This document shows positions 47,001 to 57,667 of a stretch of 64,000 nt of DNA, one piece after another (position 1 is the stretch's first letter; every line of letters starts with the position of its first letter). Origin of the DNA: Conoideocrella luteorostrata. Lineage: Eukaryota > Ascomycota > Sordariomycetes > Hypocreales > Clavicipitaceae. The DNA lies in contig JASWJB010000067.1 of the NCBI GenBank assembly GCA_032433595.1, positions 62,001 to 126,000 of the forward strand, read 5' to 3'. The notes under the pieces are model-generated. The model had not been told where the DNA came from and searched no databases. It saw only the letters and a program-made list of their open reading frames with translations. Position numbers and translations under genes: made by a program.

Positions 47001-50000
47001 CTGTTGACACTAGAAGTTGCGGTAATCGCAGTTGTTGCCACTAACAGCCGTAGCTTCTGGGCGCGCTAAACAACTGCCAACGGCCGTTCGCGGTCTGGTC
47101 CTTGCCGCCGGTAAGGTTTTGAAAGGCAGTTTGGACTGGACTGGGTGAGCACATGGACAAGCACATCTATAGTGGAGGGCGCGGGCCATTGCGGCTTCTT
47201 GGCGGCAGATAGCAGCGAGTTGACTGGCCTGGTCTGGCCTGGCCTGACCTGAACTTGACCTGGTTCATTATTAGAGCCTTGATCCATGTCCGAGTAAAAG
47301 TTTTTCTCTTTACCTCTTCGTCGTGCCATTGTCGTCAGCTTTTGTGTTAGGCATGAGCTGCCTTCCGAGAAGGAGAAAATATGTGGAACTCACGATAATA
47401 ATATGGACGGTGGATGCACGAAGCCCCAAGGCACTTAAACAAGATTCCAGATTTCGCTACCATATTGCGGAACGGGGAGGCTCCTTCCCTCAAGTCGCAG
47501 GGAAGATGAACTGTTGAAAATTGTGTGGCTTTCCGATTGGTGGATCCGCTCAGCAACTGCCACCTTTGAACTTCTCATATCTCCACGGCAGCGTCCTCTG
47601 TCCGGCCGACCAAGTTATTTCCCGTATTGTACTGTCTTGTATACTTTCTGTTCCATATTTACATTTGCGGTTAACTTTGTTACATTTGCTTTCTAGTTTC
47701 TTCCAGTAACTCAGTCACATGGACACATATCTACGGAACTCTCCGGGAAACACTTGCCCAGCAAAGGCCATCCTTTCGATGGCGTACACATGTGAAAGGC
47801 GATAAAATGCGATGTTCCGGCACTCCATCGGTTTCTCAGGCAGGGGTCTACATCAACTACAGTTTGATTACTCCGTAACAAGACTGTCATATCGCGTGCA
47901 ATACGAATCAGGCTGTGGCTGATGTTGAAATTGCTACTATATTCGCCGCCTCCATCACGCCATACAACGTGACGCCATGCCCCCTTGAAGCCAAATTGCA
48001 GGATTATCACTCACACCCAGACTGCAATTCTATCTGTAAAGCACTTTCGAATCCAACTGGTCGCTCCCTGTGCCGCCTCCAACTTTCTAGGCACAGGTTC
48101 GAACAATTTAGCTCCATGGCATTCGCAGTTCAGTTCCAGACACAGGAGTTATGTGTCAATGCGGACAAAATATCATGCACGAATAAAGTTTAGAAGCACC
48201 CTTAACATCCGGGTAAAAATAGCGATACTATAGACTTACGAATGCTCCAGGGTGCCCTTGCCGAGGTTTCCCCCCGCATCTGGCAGCAAACTTCTCACGC
48301 AAGCCGGCGAGCCAACCATCAAGTCTCTCTACTCCTTGTCTTGTCTACGCCAAAGAGGGACGGAGTAGTTGTGTTACCTAGTTCATCACGGGGCCACCAA
48401 CTGCAAACAGCCTCATTGAATATTCGGTTAACAGACACCTATCCCGCAATACTGCACGCATTCCTGACGCTGAAAAGGCACACACTGTCTACTACATCAC
48501 CACCCGCCATCCACCAATGGACAGGGTTTAGCCATACCGTGTCATCGACGCGCATAGCTGTCATATGATGTTTGATGCTTTACTTTCCAGAGACCTGTTG
48601 CTTGATTATGGTCTCATTCCCTCAGCCCAATTCATCGCTTGCTTCACTTTAACCGTTGCAATGGCCGCCAGCCCGCGCCGGCAATGTCAGGCTCAGGAGA
48701 GGTCGGCATGGTACTATCGAAGCCACGAGATAGGGTGGCTGCCGTACGCCACAGTGTCATCTTATTCAGTTGACGAATGGCCGCATCTGCTAGCTTCACT
48801 GAAGAGGAAATAATGAACTACAGAAGTCTCTACAACAACGTTGGTTAGAGGCTGGCATTTTACAGATCAACTACTGAGTACTCCGTACAGTACAACACGT
48901 AAGCCAGACGCATAACAGGATTCATCCACTGTCCTCTAAGCTAGTTAGCTACCACTGTTCATGTGGATCCAATCCAATGACCGGTTCGTATTAGCCGGTG
49001 GTAAGGCCGCTAGCTGTTTAGCTGAGGGAAAGGGTCTATCTTGCGAGGAAGTAGTTACCCCGTAACTAGATGGGGATCATCAACTAGGAACGTGACGAAG
49101 TAACTTTGTCCGCCCTTCTCAGCCTCCATGGTTGCAGAGCGGCGTAATTGGGGACGTCAGTAGTACTTCAGAGAGGCAATCATGGTCTCCTACTTTGATT
49201 ATTTCTACAGATACCGCTCACTGCAAGAATTTCTGCCTGCCGCCAATAAGTCTGTCTCTTGGCATCAACGAAGTTTTGGTTGAGTTCCACCATACATAAG
49301 CCATGAAATCAGCCAAGAGAAATTTTCCTCCATTTGGTAGTCGAAACACATACGGGGTAATTTGAAATGATAATTTGTGGTGTTGTTCGTCGTAATGTAT
49401 CACAAGGGATTGAATGCGTATTAGTCAGTCATTCATGCGCTGGCTTGGCGAGTAATTCGGCTTCTTCAAAATGCCTTCTATAATTGTAATGCACTGCACG
49501 AAGTACAATGCGTGATGCTGCGCGAACCTCCTCGATAACCCTGCTTTTCCAATGGCTGCTTGTGATGGCGGAGGGTTTATTGGGTTTTGAGGATTTTTCT
49601 CTTCTCTCATTCCCTATTACGGTTACCGTCGCCCACATTTGCTATCTATTCGCCTCGTCAACACAGCTAGCTCCGTGACCGCATTGACAGTCAGGCTATT
49701 TGCAACAATCTCCAGAGCGGCAGCCGCAGGACCGACAGGGGGAGGAGAAGGGGGCGACTAGAACAACTGTTTGGAAAGGGGAAGGGACAAAAAACTTCAG
49801 GCCTCCACTGCCTTCTAGAACTTCGCAACAACGGACCGTGTCATCCGTCCGTCAATGCAATATTGGCGCCTTGACATGACTACGCCGGCGAGTAAGCTCC
49901 CATGTCTTCACTAATAATGCTTTTTTTGGCGGCAGTTTTCGGAGTGTCCGATTGAATCGGAAAGCTATCGGTTCGCGAAACCAACGCCAATGAAAGTTTG

Positions 50001-50946
50001 CCGCCTCCTCCACATCAAACCGGCTGCCTGCATAAAGTTCACTGGCCGCGCACCTCGACGCTGTTGTGCGCCGAGGAGAGCAGTTAGTTGCAAAAATGTT
50101 GGCAGGAGAAACAGCCAACAATGAACGTGGCCGTTTCACCAAACCACATTAATGGAAACCTTGTGCTCGGGTCAAACAACCACTAGGCGTACGTCAATAA
50201 ATTAACATCCCATGACTCTTGGCGCTATCTATGCAATACAACACAATTTTGCATTACTCCTGTTCAAATGCAGTTGCCTAGCCCTAGCCTAGTTTGACGT
50301 CACCGTGTAAAGAGCTACTATTCGCTCTCTCAACCATTCCAGCGCTAATTGCAGCCACTGCTCATGGGTAGCCGTCGTAGAGCCAGCCAGTTACGGCAAT
50401 CCGGCCAACGCTGTCAGCAAGATGATGCATTGTAAGTTTAGTGTCGTTAACGAAACCCCTACTTGTTTGTTGTGTAGAAGTGATTTGCGGTCATGATTAC
50501 GTAGACCACCTTCTTCTTGTTGGGGTAGTTAGAACAAATACACAATACGGAGTACGGAGTAGTAAGCTGCGGATTCTCTCTAGTCACCCCCCATAACAAC
50601 TTAACGGCGTGGCCACAAAACAATATAGAACAAACTTCCATGCTAGAGTTCGTCGACGGGTTAAGCACTTAACCCGACTTCTGCTGCGTAATCATCGCCA
50701 ATTCAATAGGTCACCCGAAACAAATGCCGGCTGGGTGGGATGGGAGCGGCGGACAAGACTAAAGAATCACGGTTCCTTCGTCTACAGAGTACATTTATAT
50801 TTTACAATACAACGGACTTAAGTCTTGCATAATACAGTCTGGGATAATCCCAGTGAAAGTGGGCGCCTTCCGGGCAAGTGTAACGCTATGCCAGCTCCAA
50901 GTCCATTCCGTAATGTCGCAGAGAAAGGACATGTGCCAGAGCCTGA
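44006..50946. other. Gene-poor region (desert 2)
   Basis: This 6.9-kb stretch has no convincing gene. It contains five copies of the 9-mer palindrome (45660, 47869, 48879, and a pair at 50546) and a poly-A/AAAG run at 44171-44197. Scattered short frames match no known family. The first part is presumably the promoter and leader of the Gln/Ser-rich protein. Confidence 0.55.
50546..50561. repeat. Tandem TACGGAGTA pair
   Basis: Two direct copies (50546-50554 and 50553-50561) sharing a TA, 385 bases downstream of the uS9m stop codon. Confidence 0.85.
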
Positions 50947-51976
50947 TTATCGCTTCACCCATGCCGGCATCTTACGGGCCTTGACGTGACCATGCTTCTT
51001 TCTCTCCACCGTTCTTGGGTCTCTCGTGATACATCCGGCTATTCGAATCAAATTAGTATTCTGTCTCCCCACCCTCAAAACAAAATAATGAAATAAAAGG
51101 AAATAAAAGGAAAAGTTTAGTGCTCAAGGGCGGTGTATGTGTACCTCTTCTCAAGGCCGTCTTCAAAGCCGGCTCATGGGCAATCAAGGCCTTCGCCACC
51201 GCGAGAGTTATAGCTTCCGCCTGTCCAGTTGTGCCACCTCCTTCCACCAAAACCCAAGCGTTATACTTATCTAATCTCGCTGTCGCGGTGAGGGCCCAGA
51301 GAGCACTCTCGCGATCATGAACTCGACCAAACGCTTCGTTGAGAGGCTTTCCGTTGACCAGAACCTCTCCAGTTCCCTCCACAACAAAGGCACGTGCTGT
51401 TGAAGCCTTTCGCTTGCCCACACCGACAGCTCGACCAAACTTGTCAATGGTTATAGGTATGGGCATGTTGAGGAACGGGTTGATGTCACGCGCAAAGTCC
51501 TGAAGAGCAATCTTAACCTCAGCTGGTCTTAGGCTGGGCTCAATAAGATTTAATCTCTTTGCTACCCGAAGGACTTTGGCGTAGTGCGATGCCTTGATAG
51601 GTTCGCCCATTTGGGCTCGTATCTCCTCTAGCTTTGTCCAAGGGACCTGTGGTGCTTCGCCGGCGGACACTGTTGGTAAGTGGTGATAACGGGTTAGGAG
51701 GTTTGATATCCGAATGTAAAGGTCATTGAACTGTGGCTCTCGGGAGAAGTATGAGGGTGTCGCCGGAACGGTACGCGCGTGCGTGACGCCTTGATAGGGG
51801 ATCTGAACGGAATCGACCAGAACAGTCGAGTTGGCGACTTCGTCAGCTCTTGCAGCGTTGCTGAGGGTTCTGATGCAAAGGGGAGCCGCTCGGTTCCATG
51901 CCGGTTGATGCCATCGAGGACTCTTGAGCTGCCTCGGGCATCTCAATTGCCGGAGACCATTCGCTACAGTGGCCAT
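50947..51976 (-). CDS. MRPS9: Mitochondrial small-subunit ribosomal protein uS9m
   Basis: This is a component of the mitochondrial ribosome small subunit. Exons are 51976-51145 and 51038-50947 (donor GTACAC, acceptor ATAG), giving 307 aa. The N-terminal 45 residues are Arg/Ala-rich without acidic residues, a mitochondrial presequence. The S9 domain begins at AVGVGKRKASTARAFV and continues with GEVLVNGKPLNEAFGR. The second exon supplies the universal C-terminus AGCITRDPRTVERKKHGHVK followed by a WVKR end, whose tail reaches the ribosomal P site. Reading on without splicing gives a nonsense tail. It is divergent with the eEF1B-gamma gene across 342 bases. Confidence 0.95.
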
Positions 51977-52318
51977 GGCTCTCTACTGCATGCACCAACA
52001 GTCGTGAATTGGCACGGCTTATCGTCGTTGTCGTTGTCGGAACATGAATGCCGGAAAAATCTCCATGATCTAGCTCAGACGAAAACTGGGGCAAAGCGTC
52101 CGGAGTACAAACACCTATCCATAATATTGTACGCACATCACGTGAAGATAAGATTAGGTGCCTCAGTCCACTCGCCAACCAGCTTGGGCGGCTGCCAGCT
52201 CTGTTAGCGCGGGGCAAGCCTCCACTCAAGTTGTTTGCAGAAATTTCTCAGCGACCGTCTTTCTCTTCCCCCATCGACATTGAACCATCAAAATACTCAG
52301 AACCAAACTTTCGTCAAG
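51977..52318. promoter_or_regulatory. Compact divergent promoter, uS9m / eEF1B-gamma
   Basis: Only 342 bases separate the two start codons, so both genes share this control region. It holds a CACGTG box at 52139-52144 followed by GATAAG at 52147-52152. A pyrimidine-rich stretch (CTTTCTCTTCCCCC-like) lies just before the eEF1B-gamma start, typical of strongly expressed fungal genes. Co-regulation of a mitochondrial and a cytosolic translation gene is an inference. Confidence 0.6.
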
Positions 52319-53925
52319 ATGGCTTTTGGTACTCTATTCACTCACTCTGTATGTTAAAAGACCGTTTTTTTCTTTATGGCGCGGGACCGTGCTTACTGAC
52401 CACTTACTTCTTCACAGGACAATCCCCGCTCCATCGCCATCAAGGCGGTTGCGAAGGCCAACAACCTTGAGCTCAAAATTGCTGAGGTCGAGTTCGGCAA
52501 GCCTGTTGTTGAACACCAGAAGGCTCACGGTCTTGGCAAGGTCCCCGCCTTTGTTGGCGAGGATGGTTTTGCTTTGTCCGAAGCTATTGCTGTTGCCATC
52601 TACGGTAAGCTACATTCTTTTCTCGTGTCGACTTCCCTTTGGAAACAACAAATTATTTTCGTTCTTGTACTCCTACTCCCACAGCGCCGTGCTTGTTGGG
52701 CTTTGCGTGTGATGACCTAGCCATATTTATACAGTTATCCCTGTCTGAACTACATTCTTTGATGGATATTGCCTAACTTCTGACCTCTGCCCAATTTGTC
52801 TCGCTTTGTCACTCGTTCACTCTCGATTTGTTGTGTTCTCCGGATGAATGCTAACAGCATGCTAGTGACGTCCCAGAATGAGAAGACAACTCTTCTCGGC
52901 AACACCAAGCAGGAGTAAGTCACAAATACTATCAAGCCGTCCCTGTTGTTCAGACACTGATCACTTCTACTAGCTATGCGTCCATCTTGAAGTGGATGTC
53001 ATACTTCAACACCGAGCTTGTCCCCAACTTCGGCAACTGGTACATGCCTCTCGTTGGCAAGCTGCCTTATAACAAGAAGAACGTTGACGATGCCTCCAAG
53101 GCCGTGGAGAAGGCTGTCAGCGTTGTTGAGCAGCACCTACTGCACAACACATTCCTCACTGGCGAGCGTATCACCCTCGCCGATCTGTTCAGCGCTCCCC
53201 TCCTTAACCGCGGCTTCCAGTACTTCTTCGACAAGCAGTGGCGCCAGGAACACCCCAACGTCACCCGTTGGTACGACACCGTTGTCAACCAGCCCATCTA
53301 CACTGCTGTTGCTAAGAAGCTTGACTACCTCGAGAAGCCTGCTCTGACCAACGTTGCCCCTAAGAAGCCCGAGGCCGCCAAGGCCGCGGCCCCCGCCCCC
53401 GCCGCTGCTCAGGCTGAAGAGGATGCTCCCGCTCCCAAACCCAAGCACCCCATTGACCTATTGCCCCGCGCTTCTTTCCCTCTCGATGAGTGGAAGCGCC
53501 ACTTCTCCAACAATGAGACCCCTGATGCCCTCAAGTGGTTCTGGGAGAACGTTCCTTTCGAGGAGTACTCCATCTGGCGCTGTGACTACAAGTACAACGA
53601 TGAGCTTACCCTGACTTTCATGTCCAACAACCTCATCGGTGGCTTCAACACCCGTCTGGAGGGTTCTCGCAAGTACTTGTTCGGAAGCGCTTCCGTTTAC
53701 GGCGAGAGCAACGCTTCCGTTATCCAAGGTGCTTTCGTCATCCGTGGCCAGGAAGCCGAGCCTGTCTTCGATGTCGCCCCTGATTGGGAGAGCTACAAGT
53801 TCACCAAGCTGGACCCTAAGAACGCCGAGGACCGTGCCTTCCTTGAGAACATGTGGTCTTGGGAGAACGGCGTTACCGTCGACGGCAAGGAGCACGCTCA
53901 TGCCTGCGGCAAGGTCTTCAAATAA
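52319..53925 (+). CDS. EEF1G: Translation elongation factor eEF1B gamma subunit
   Basis: This is the structural subunit of the eEF1B nucleotide-exchange complex for eEF1A (yeast Cam1/Tef4). Exons are 52319-52348, 52418-52604, 52866-52914 and 52974-53925, giving 405 aa, normal for the family. A GST-like N-terminal domain (AIKAVAKANNLELKIAEV, then GLGKVPAFVGEDGFALSEAI) is followed by a GST C-domain (LLHNTFLTGERITLADLFSA). An Ala/Pro/Lys linker leads to the EF1G domain (LPRASFPLDEWKRHFSNNE, DALKWFWENV, SNNLIGGFNTRLE, end DGKEHAHACGKVFK). The first exon encodes only 10 residues. Intron 2 is long for this window (261 bases). Codon use is strongly biased to C-ending codons, as expected for an abundant protein. 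Confidence 0.96.
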
Positions 53926-54539
53926 ACATGAAAGACCAGGTAACGTGGAGGTTATATGACTTGATGATGATGGTACATTGATGAAATGACATGGCATGGT
54001 ACGCACAAATCAAAAATGAATAAAATAGGTAGAACTAGGCGAGCTTGCTTGTGTCATTGTGTGAACACATGATACCATTTGGATGGCATAAGATCCTCAT
54101 CAATGCAGAGGCTCTGAGTCAGTAGCTAAAAATAAGAAGAAACTCAGAATAACATGCCATCCCTAGCTTTCGTTTTTGTACAGGACATACATATACAAAT
54201 GTCCTGATGAGATCCTATGTTGCAGGTGTGGCCTTATATAGAGCTACACTCAGCCTTAGACCGTTTATCGGAACATGTGTTCTAGTCATCAAATCGCATG
54301 TCTGATTACGTTGTTTGAATGCAAGCAGAGCGCCATTGGCTCATGTTGATGCTTGCTACAGTGCAGAGTGTCACCCACAATGCCAAATTATAGCCAACTT
54401 GCTCACCTTGTACACCGCTTTTCTCCCTCTCCATCAACCCAAATCTAACAGCCACATGACACTTAATTCCGCTCTCCCCATGTATTTTTGTGCAACTGTG
54501 TCTATGAAAGGACAGAATGGCCGTGACAAACATAGGAAA
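53926..54539. other. Convergent intergenic region
   Basis: This holds the 3' regions of the eEF1B-gamma gene (+) and the HAD phosphatase-like gene (-). It is AT-rich, with no gene seen. Confidence 0.5.
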
Positions 54540-55506
54540 TCAAGATTCGGTTGTTAATTCGTACTCTGGGCTCAGACTAAAAGGTGTCTCCCGGATATAC
54601 CTACTGATGTCCTCCTGATAGCAGAGCGCATTTAAATAATCATGCACTTGCGGCAAAACATTGGCAGGCTCTTTGGCCAACCCAGAAAATTCAGGAATCG
54701 GCAGGATATTGTACGGCTCACTCCGTCCCTTTTCCATGGAGTCATCCACCAAGACTGTATTAGACTGATCCCAGCATCCTCCGCGGTCAGCAAGCGGATG
54801 AGATGCTCTCACCCTGGAATCATTCCACATGACGGATAATCGCTTGTAAACTTGCACTCTAGCGTCGTAGTCATCCTTTGAGAGACCCAGCTGATCACGG
54901 GCCCATATGACGACGCATTTTTCGCGCTGGTCCTTTTCGAGGAGTTGGGATATCATGTTGCTTACATTTTGGTGACGCGCGGATGACCAGATTGCTACGT
55001 AGAACGTGTCGAGGCAGTAGTTGAGAAAACAACGTGCATGAGGGCGTTCAACGAATCTTGAAGGGTGCCGACGGGATGGACGGAAGAGCAGCGTGCCATT
55101 GAGGTCTAGGATGACAAGGATGCGCCGAGGATGGGGTAGAGACAAGGGCGGATGGAGTGATTGCGCGAGGTAGAGGGGTGAGGGTGAGGGGATGCCGCCG
55201 GAGGCTCTGGACGGAGGTAGACGGGGGCGGTCTTTTGGATCTTCGTCGGAAAGGCTGTGGTAAGAGGTAAGATTGGCGTTGAATTCGGGTGTGTATGGGG
55301 GGCCTGGATGAGGTTCCAACCAAGGTTCTGAGGGGGTTTACTGACGGTTCTGAGGATGGCTTGACGGCATGAGAGGCCTTTTTGCTTTTCCTTTTAATTC
55401 CCTTCTTGGTCTTAGTTTCTACGTTGATTTTTGAGGCTATGTGGGCTGTTTTCGAGGAGACAGGGGCGAATCCATTAGCCAGGGCGTTTGGTGTTGCGCC
55501 TGCCAT
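54540..55506 (-). CDS. FCP1/NIF-type HAD phosphatase-like protein
   Basis: This carries an FCP1-homology (NLI-interacting factor) HAD domain. Proposed exons are 55506-55346 and 55254-54540, giving 291 aa. The second exon holds the whole domain: motif I is VILDLNGTLLFRP, followed by RFVERPHARCFLNYCLD, VAIWSSARHQNVSNMI, a Lys-containing block (YDARVQVYKRL) and NTVLVDDSMEKGRSEPYN, then LPQVHDYLNALCYQED. The first exon ends in a basic patch (KTKKGIKRKSKKA) seen before this domain in fungal relatives as I remember them. The junction uses a weak donor (GTCAGT), so the N-terminus is uncertain. Motif I has Asn where active phosphatases have the second Asp (DxDGT/V). The domain call is firm; activity and start are open. 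Confidence 0.75.
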
Positions 55507-56494
55507 AGAGGCTGAAAGGGTGGTTCTCCCCGGAAAGCGGACAGCAGCGACGGTAGATGTGATTACGCGTGCTGAAGATTGAGTACCAGCGCTAGACAGG
55601 CTGTATACAGTTGATGAAGCCTCCAGCGGCGTCTTCCTCGAGTGGTGAGAATGCAGTGGGGTGCGCTGTGAGGTTTGCGACAGGCCCGGGTGAGAAATAC
55701 AACGCGGAAATGCCCTTCCGAGGAGCGTAATATGAGATGCTGTGAGTGGATGGTTCGAGACGAGACGGTGTGGTAGCCAGTGCATGGAAATTGGGTGCTG
55801 TGAAGGACAATGAATTCCATGTACATGTGAGTGGTGGGATAACTAAGACTCTTCTTCGTTCGGGTCCTGATCGGCGGCTGAGAAGGTGGTGAGGGAAACT
55901 CTTCGTCGTGGCTGGCTGGTAGGTGGCCCTGCTGATTCTTGCATGCCGTGTTGGCTGGCGACTTAGGGTAGGAGTGTGCTCCGTAACTTTTTCAAGAATA
56001 GATGTCATGTCGGATCAAAATGCGTGTCTAAATTTCAGCATGTGAATAAGACGGGGAATTATTGACCTCAGGAATTTCTTGTAACTACATCAAGTGTATT
56101 AATAACTTATAAATCCTTCATCAGCTACCTTAGTTGGTCGTATAAAAGGATGGGGTTTTATGAAAACCAGTGTGAGATATTTGACCAAGCCAGCGATGTT
56201 TGTGTGTACCGACAACCATATGTTAAAAAATCTCATAAATATCGACATTCATTTTAGATTACAAGTACATTTAATATTACTAGCGTCTAATTCATTAGGA
56301 TTGACGACCGAATTGCTTTATCAATGAACTACTCCGTACCTACCCTTGCCAAGACTGATCTGAAGTCCCGCATTATCGATAAGCATGCCACCTCAAAAAA
56401 TCACATTCAGTCTGCATCTTGATTCTTCAATAGTCATCTGACAGCCCACGCAGCTGCGCGTAATCCCAGAGAAACGATCACAGACATTGAAGCC
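55507..56494. other. Divergent intergenic region
   Basis: This is the promoter region between the HAD protein (-) and RRP36 (+), with one 9-mer palindrome at 56330-56338. An open frame on the minus strand (55592-56008) has no recognisable domain; it may be leader sequence or an unrecognised first exon of the HAD gene. Confidence 0.45.
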
Positions 56495-57496
56495 ATGCCT
56501 TTAAAGCGTAAGCTGCCGTCTCTCGGGCTGGAACGCCGCGTACGACCCCGGCGAGAAGAAAAATGGGAGCCGGAGCCAGACTCTGATTCTGACCTCTCAG
56601 AAGGCGATGGCGCAGTTGAGGGACGAATTGACCATGCTGAGAGCGACGACGAGGAAGACGAACAGGATGGTTCAGATGAAGACCAATCAGATGTGTGTTT
56701 TTTTCTTCCGCAGCGTTCTGCCAAACTACCGCCGTGGCATGCTAACAACCCCCAGCCCGACGACTCTGAAGACGATAATGACGACGACGATGACGACGAC
56801 GAGATACCACCGAAGGTCGACCTCTCCTCTGTATCATTTGGCGTCCTAGCCCGCGCCCAATCATCCATCCACAAATCCAAATCCTCCCAACCTTCTGATG
56901 GGCAAGAACAACAACAACCCGCCTTCCTAAAAGACGCCTCAAAACCACCCAAGAAAGGGCCCAAGCCAAAACGATCCTCCAAGCACGCTCCTCAAGAACA
57001 AACCTCCAAACGGCCCGTCACCCGCATGCGCGAAATCATCCCCGACACGCGCCGCAAAGCCCGCGACCCTCGCTTTGACCCCACCATAGTAGGCAAGGTC
57101 GACGAGGGGAAGGCACGCAAAGCATACGCCTTTCTGGACGAGTACAGAGAAAGCGAAATGGCCGACCTACGGGGACAAATTAAGAAGACGAAGAATTCGT
57201 ATGAAAAGGAGAACTTAAAGCGGAAGCTGATGTCGATGGAATCGAAAAAGAAGGCGCAGAAGAAGAAGGACGAGGAGGAGAGGCTGTTGGCCGAGCATAG
57301 GCAAAAGGAGAAGGAGTTGGTGGAGCAGGGCAAGACGCCATTTTATTTGAAGAAGAGTGAGCAGAAGAAGCAGTTGTTGACGAATAGGTATGACAAGATG
57401 AGCAAGGGGCAGGTGGATCGGGCGATTGAGAGGAAGAGGAAGAAGGTGGTGGGCAGGGAGAAGAAGGAGTTGGATCAGTTGGTGAGAAGGAGATGA
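56495..57496 (+). CDS. RRP36: rRNA biogenesis protein Rrp36
   Basis: This is a nucleolar component of the 90S pre-ribosome needed for early cleavages towards 18S rRNA. It is a single exon of 333 aa. The N-terminal half is acidic with Asp/Glu runs (SDDEEDEQDGSDED, EDDNDDDDDDDEIPP). The conserved Rrp36 domain follows: RMREIIPDTRRKARDPRFD, KARKAYAFLDEYRESEM, LKRKLMSMESKKKAQKKKDE, GKTPFYLKKSEQKKQLL and RAIERKRKKVVGREKKELD. The order and sequence are diagnostic. The 3' end is 171 bases from the COQ8 stop codon, so transcripts probably overlap. Confidence 0.95.
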   Translation: MPLKRKLPSLGLERRVRPRREEKWEPEPDSDSDLSEGDGAVEGRIDHAESDDEEDEQDGSDEDQSDVCFFLPQRSAKLPPWHANNPQPDDSEDDNDDDDDDDEIPPKVDLSSVSFGVLARAQSSIHKSKSSQPSDGQEQQQPAFLKDASKPPKKGPKPKRSSKHAPQEQTSKRPVTRMREIIPDTRRKARDPRFDPTIVGKVDEGKARKAYAFLDEYRESEMADLRGQIKKTKNSYEKENLKRKLMSMESKKKAQKKKDEEERLLAEHRQKEKELVEQGKTPFYLKKSEQKKQLLTNRYDKMSKGQVDRAIERKRKKVVGREKKELDQLVRRR

Positions 57497-57667
57497 GGAT
57501 AATTCGTGTTGCAGTGAAGCGCAAACAACCCGCCATGATGGTTACGTATATGGAATGAGGAACAAGGGGGATTTTTTGTTTCAAATCTACATTCCTGCAT
57601 CTATAGTGAAATACCCCTTCTGTCTAAATCATACATGTTGGTACAGTTCTTTCGCGGAAGATACTTT

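Noticed and set aside
56693..56713. A 21-base GT...CAG stretch inside RRP36 that looks like a tiny in-frame intron
   Set aside because: It is far shorter than any fungal spliceosomal intron in this window, and the frame is open through it. It lies in a low-complexity acidic region where extra residues are tolerated.
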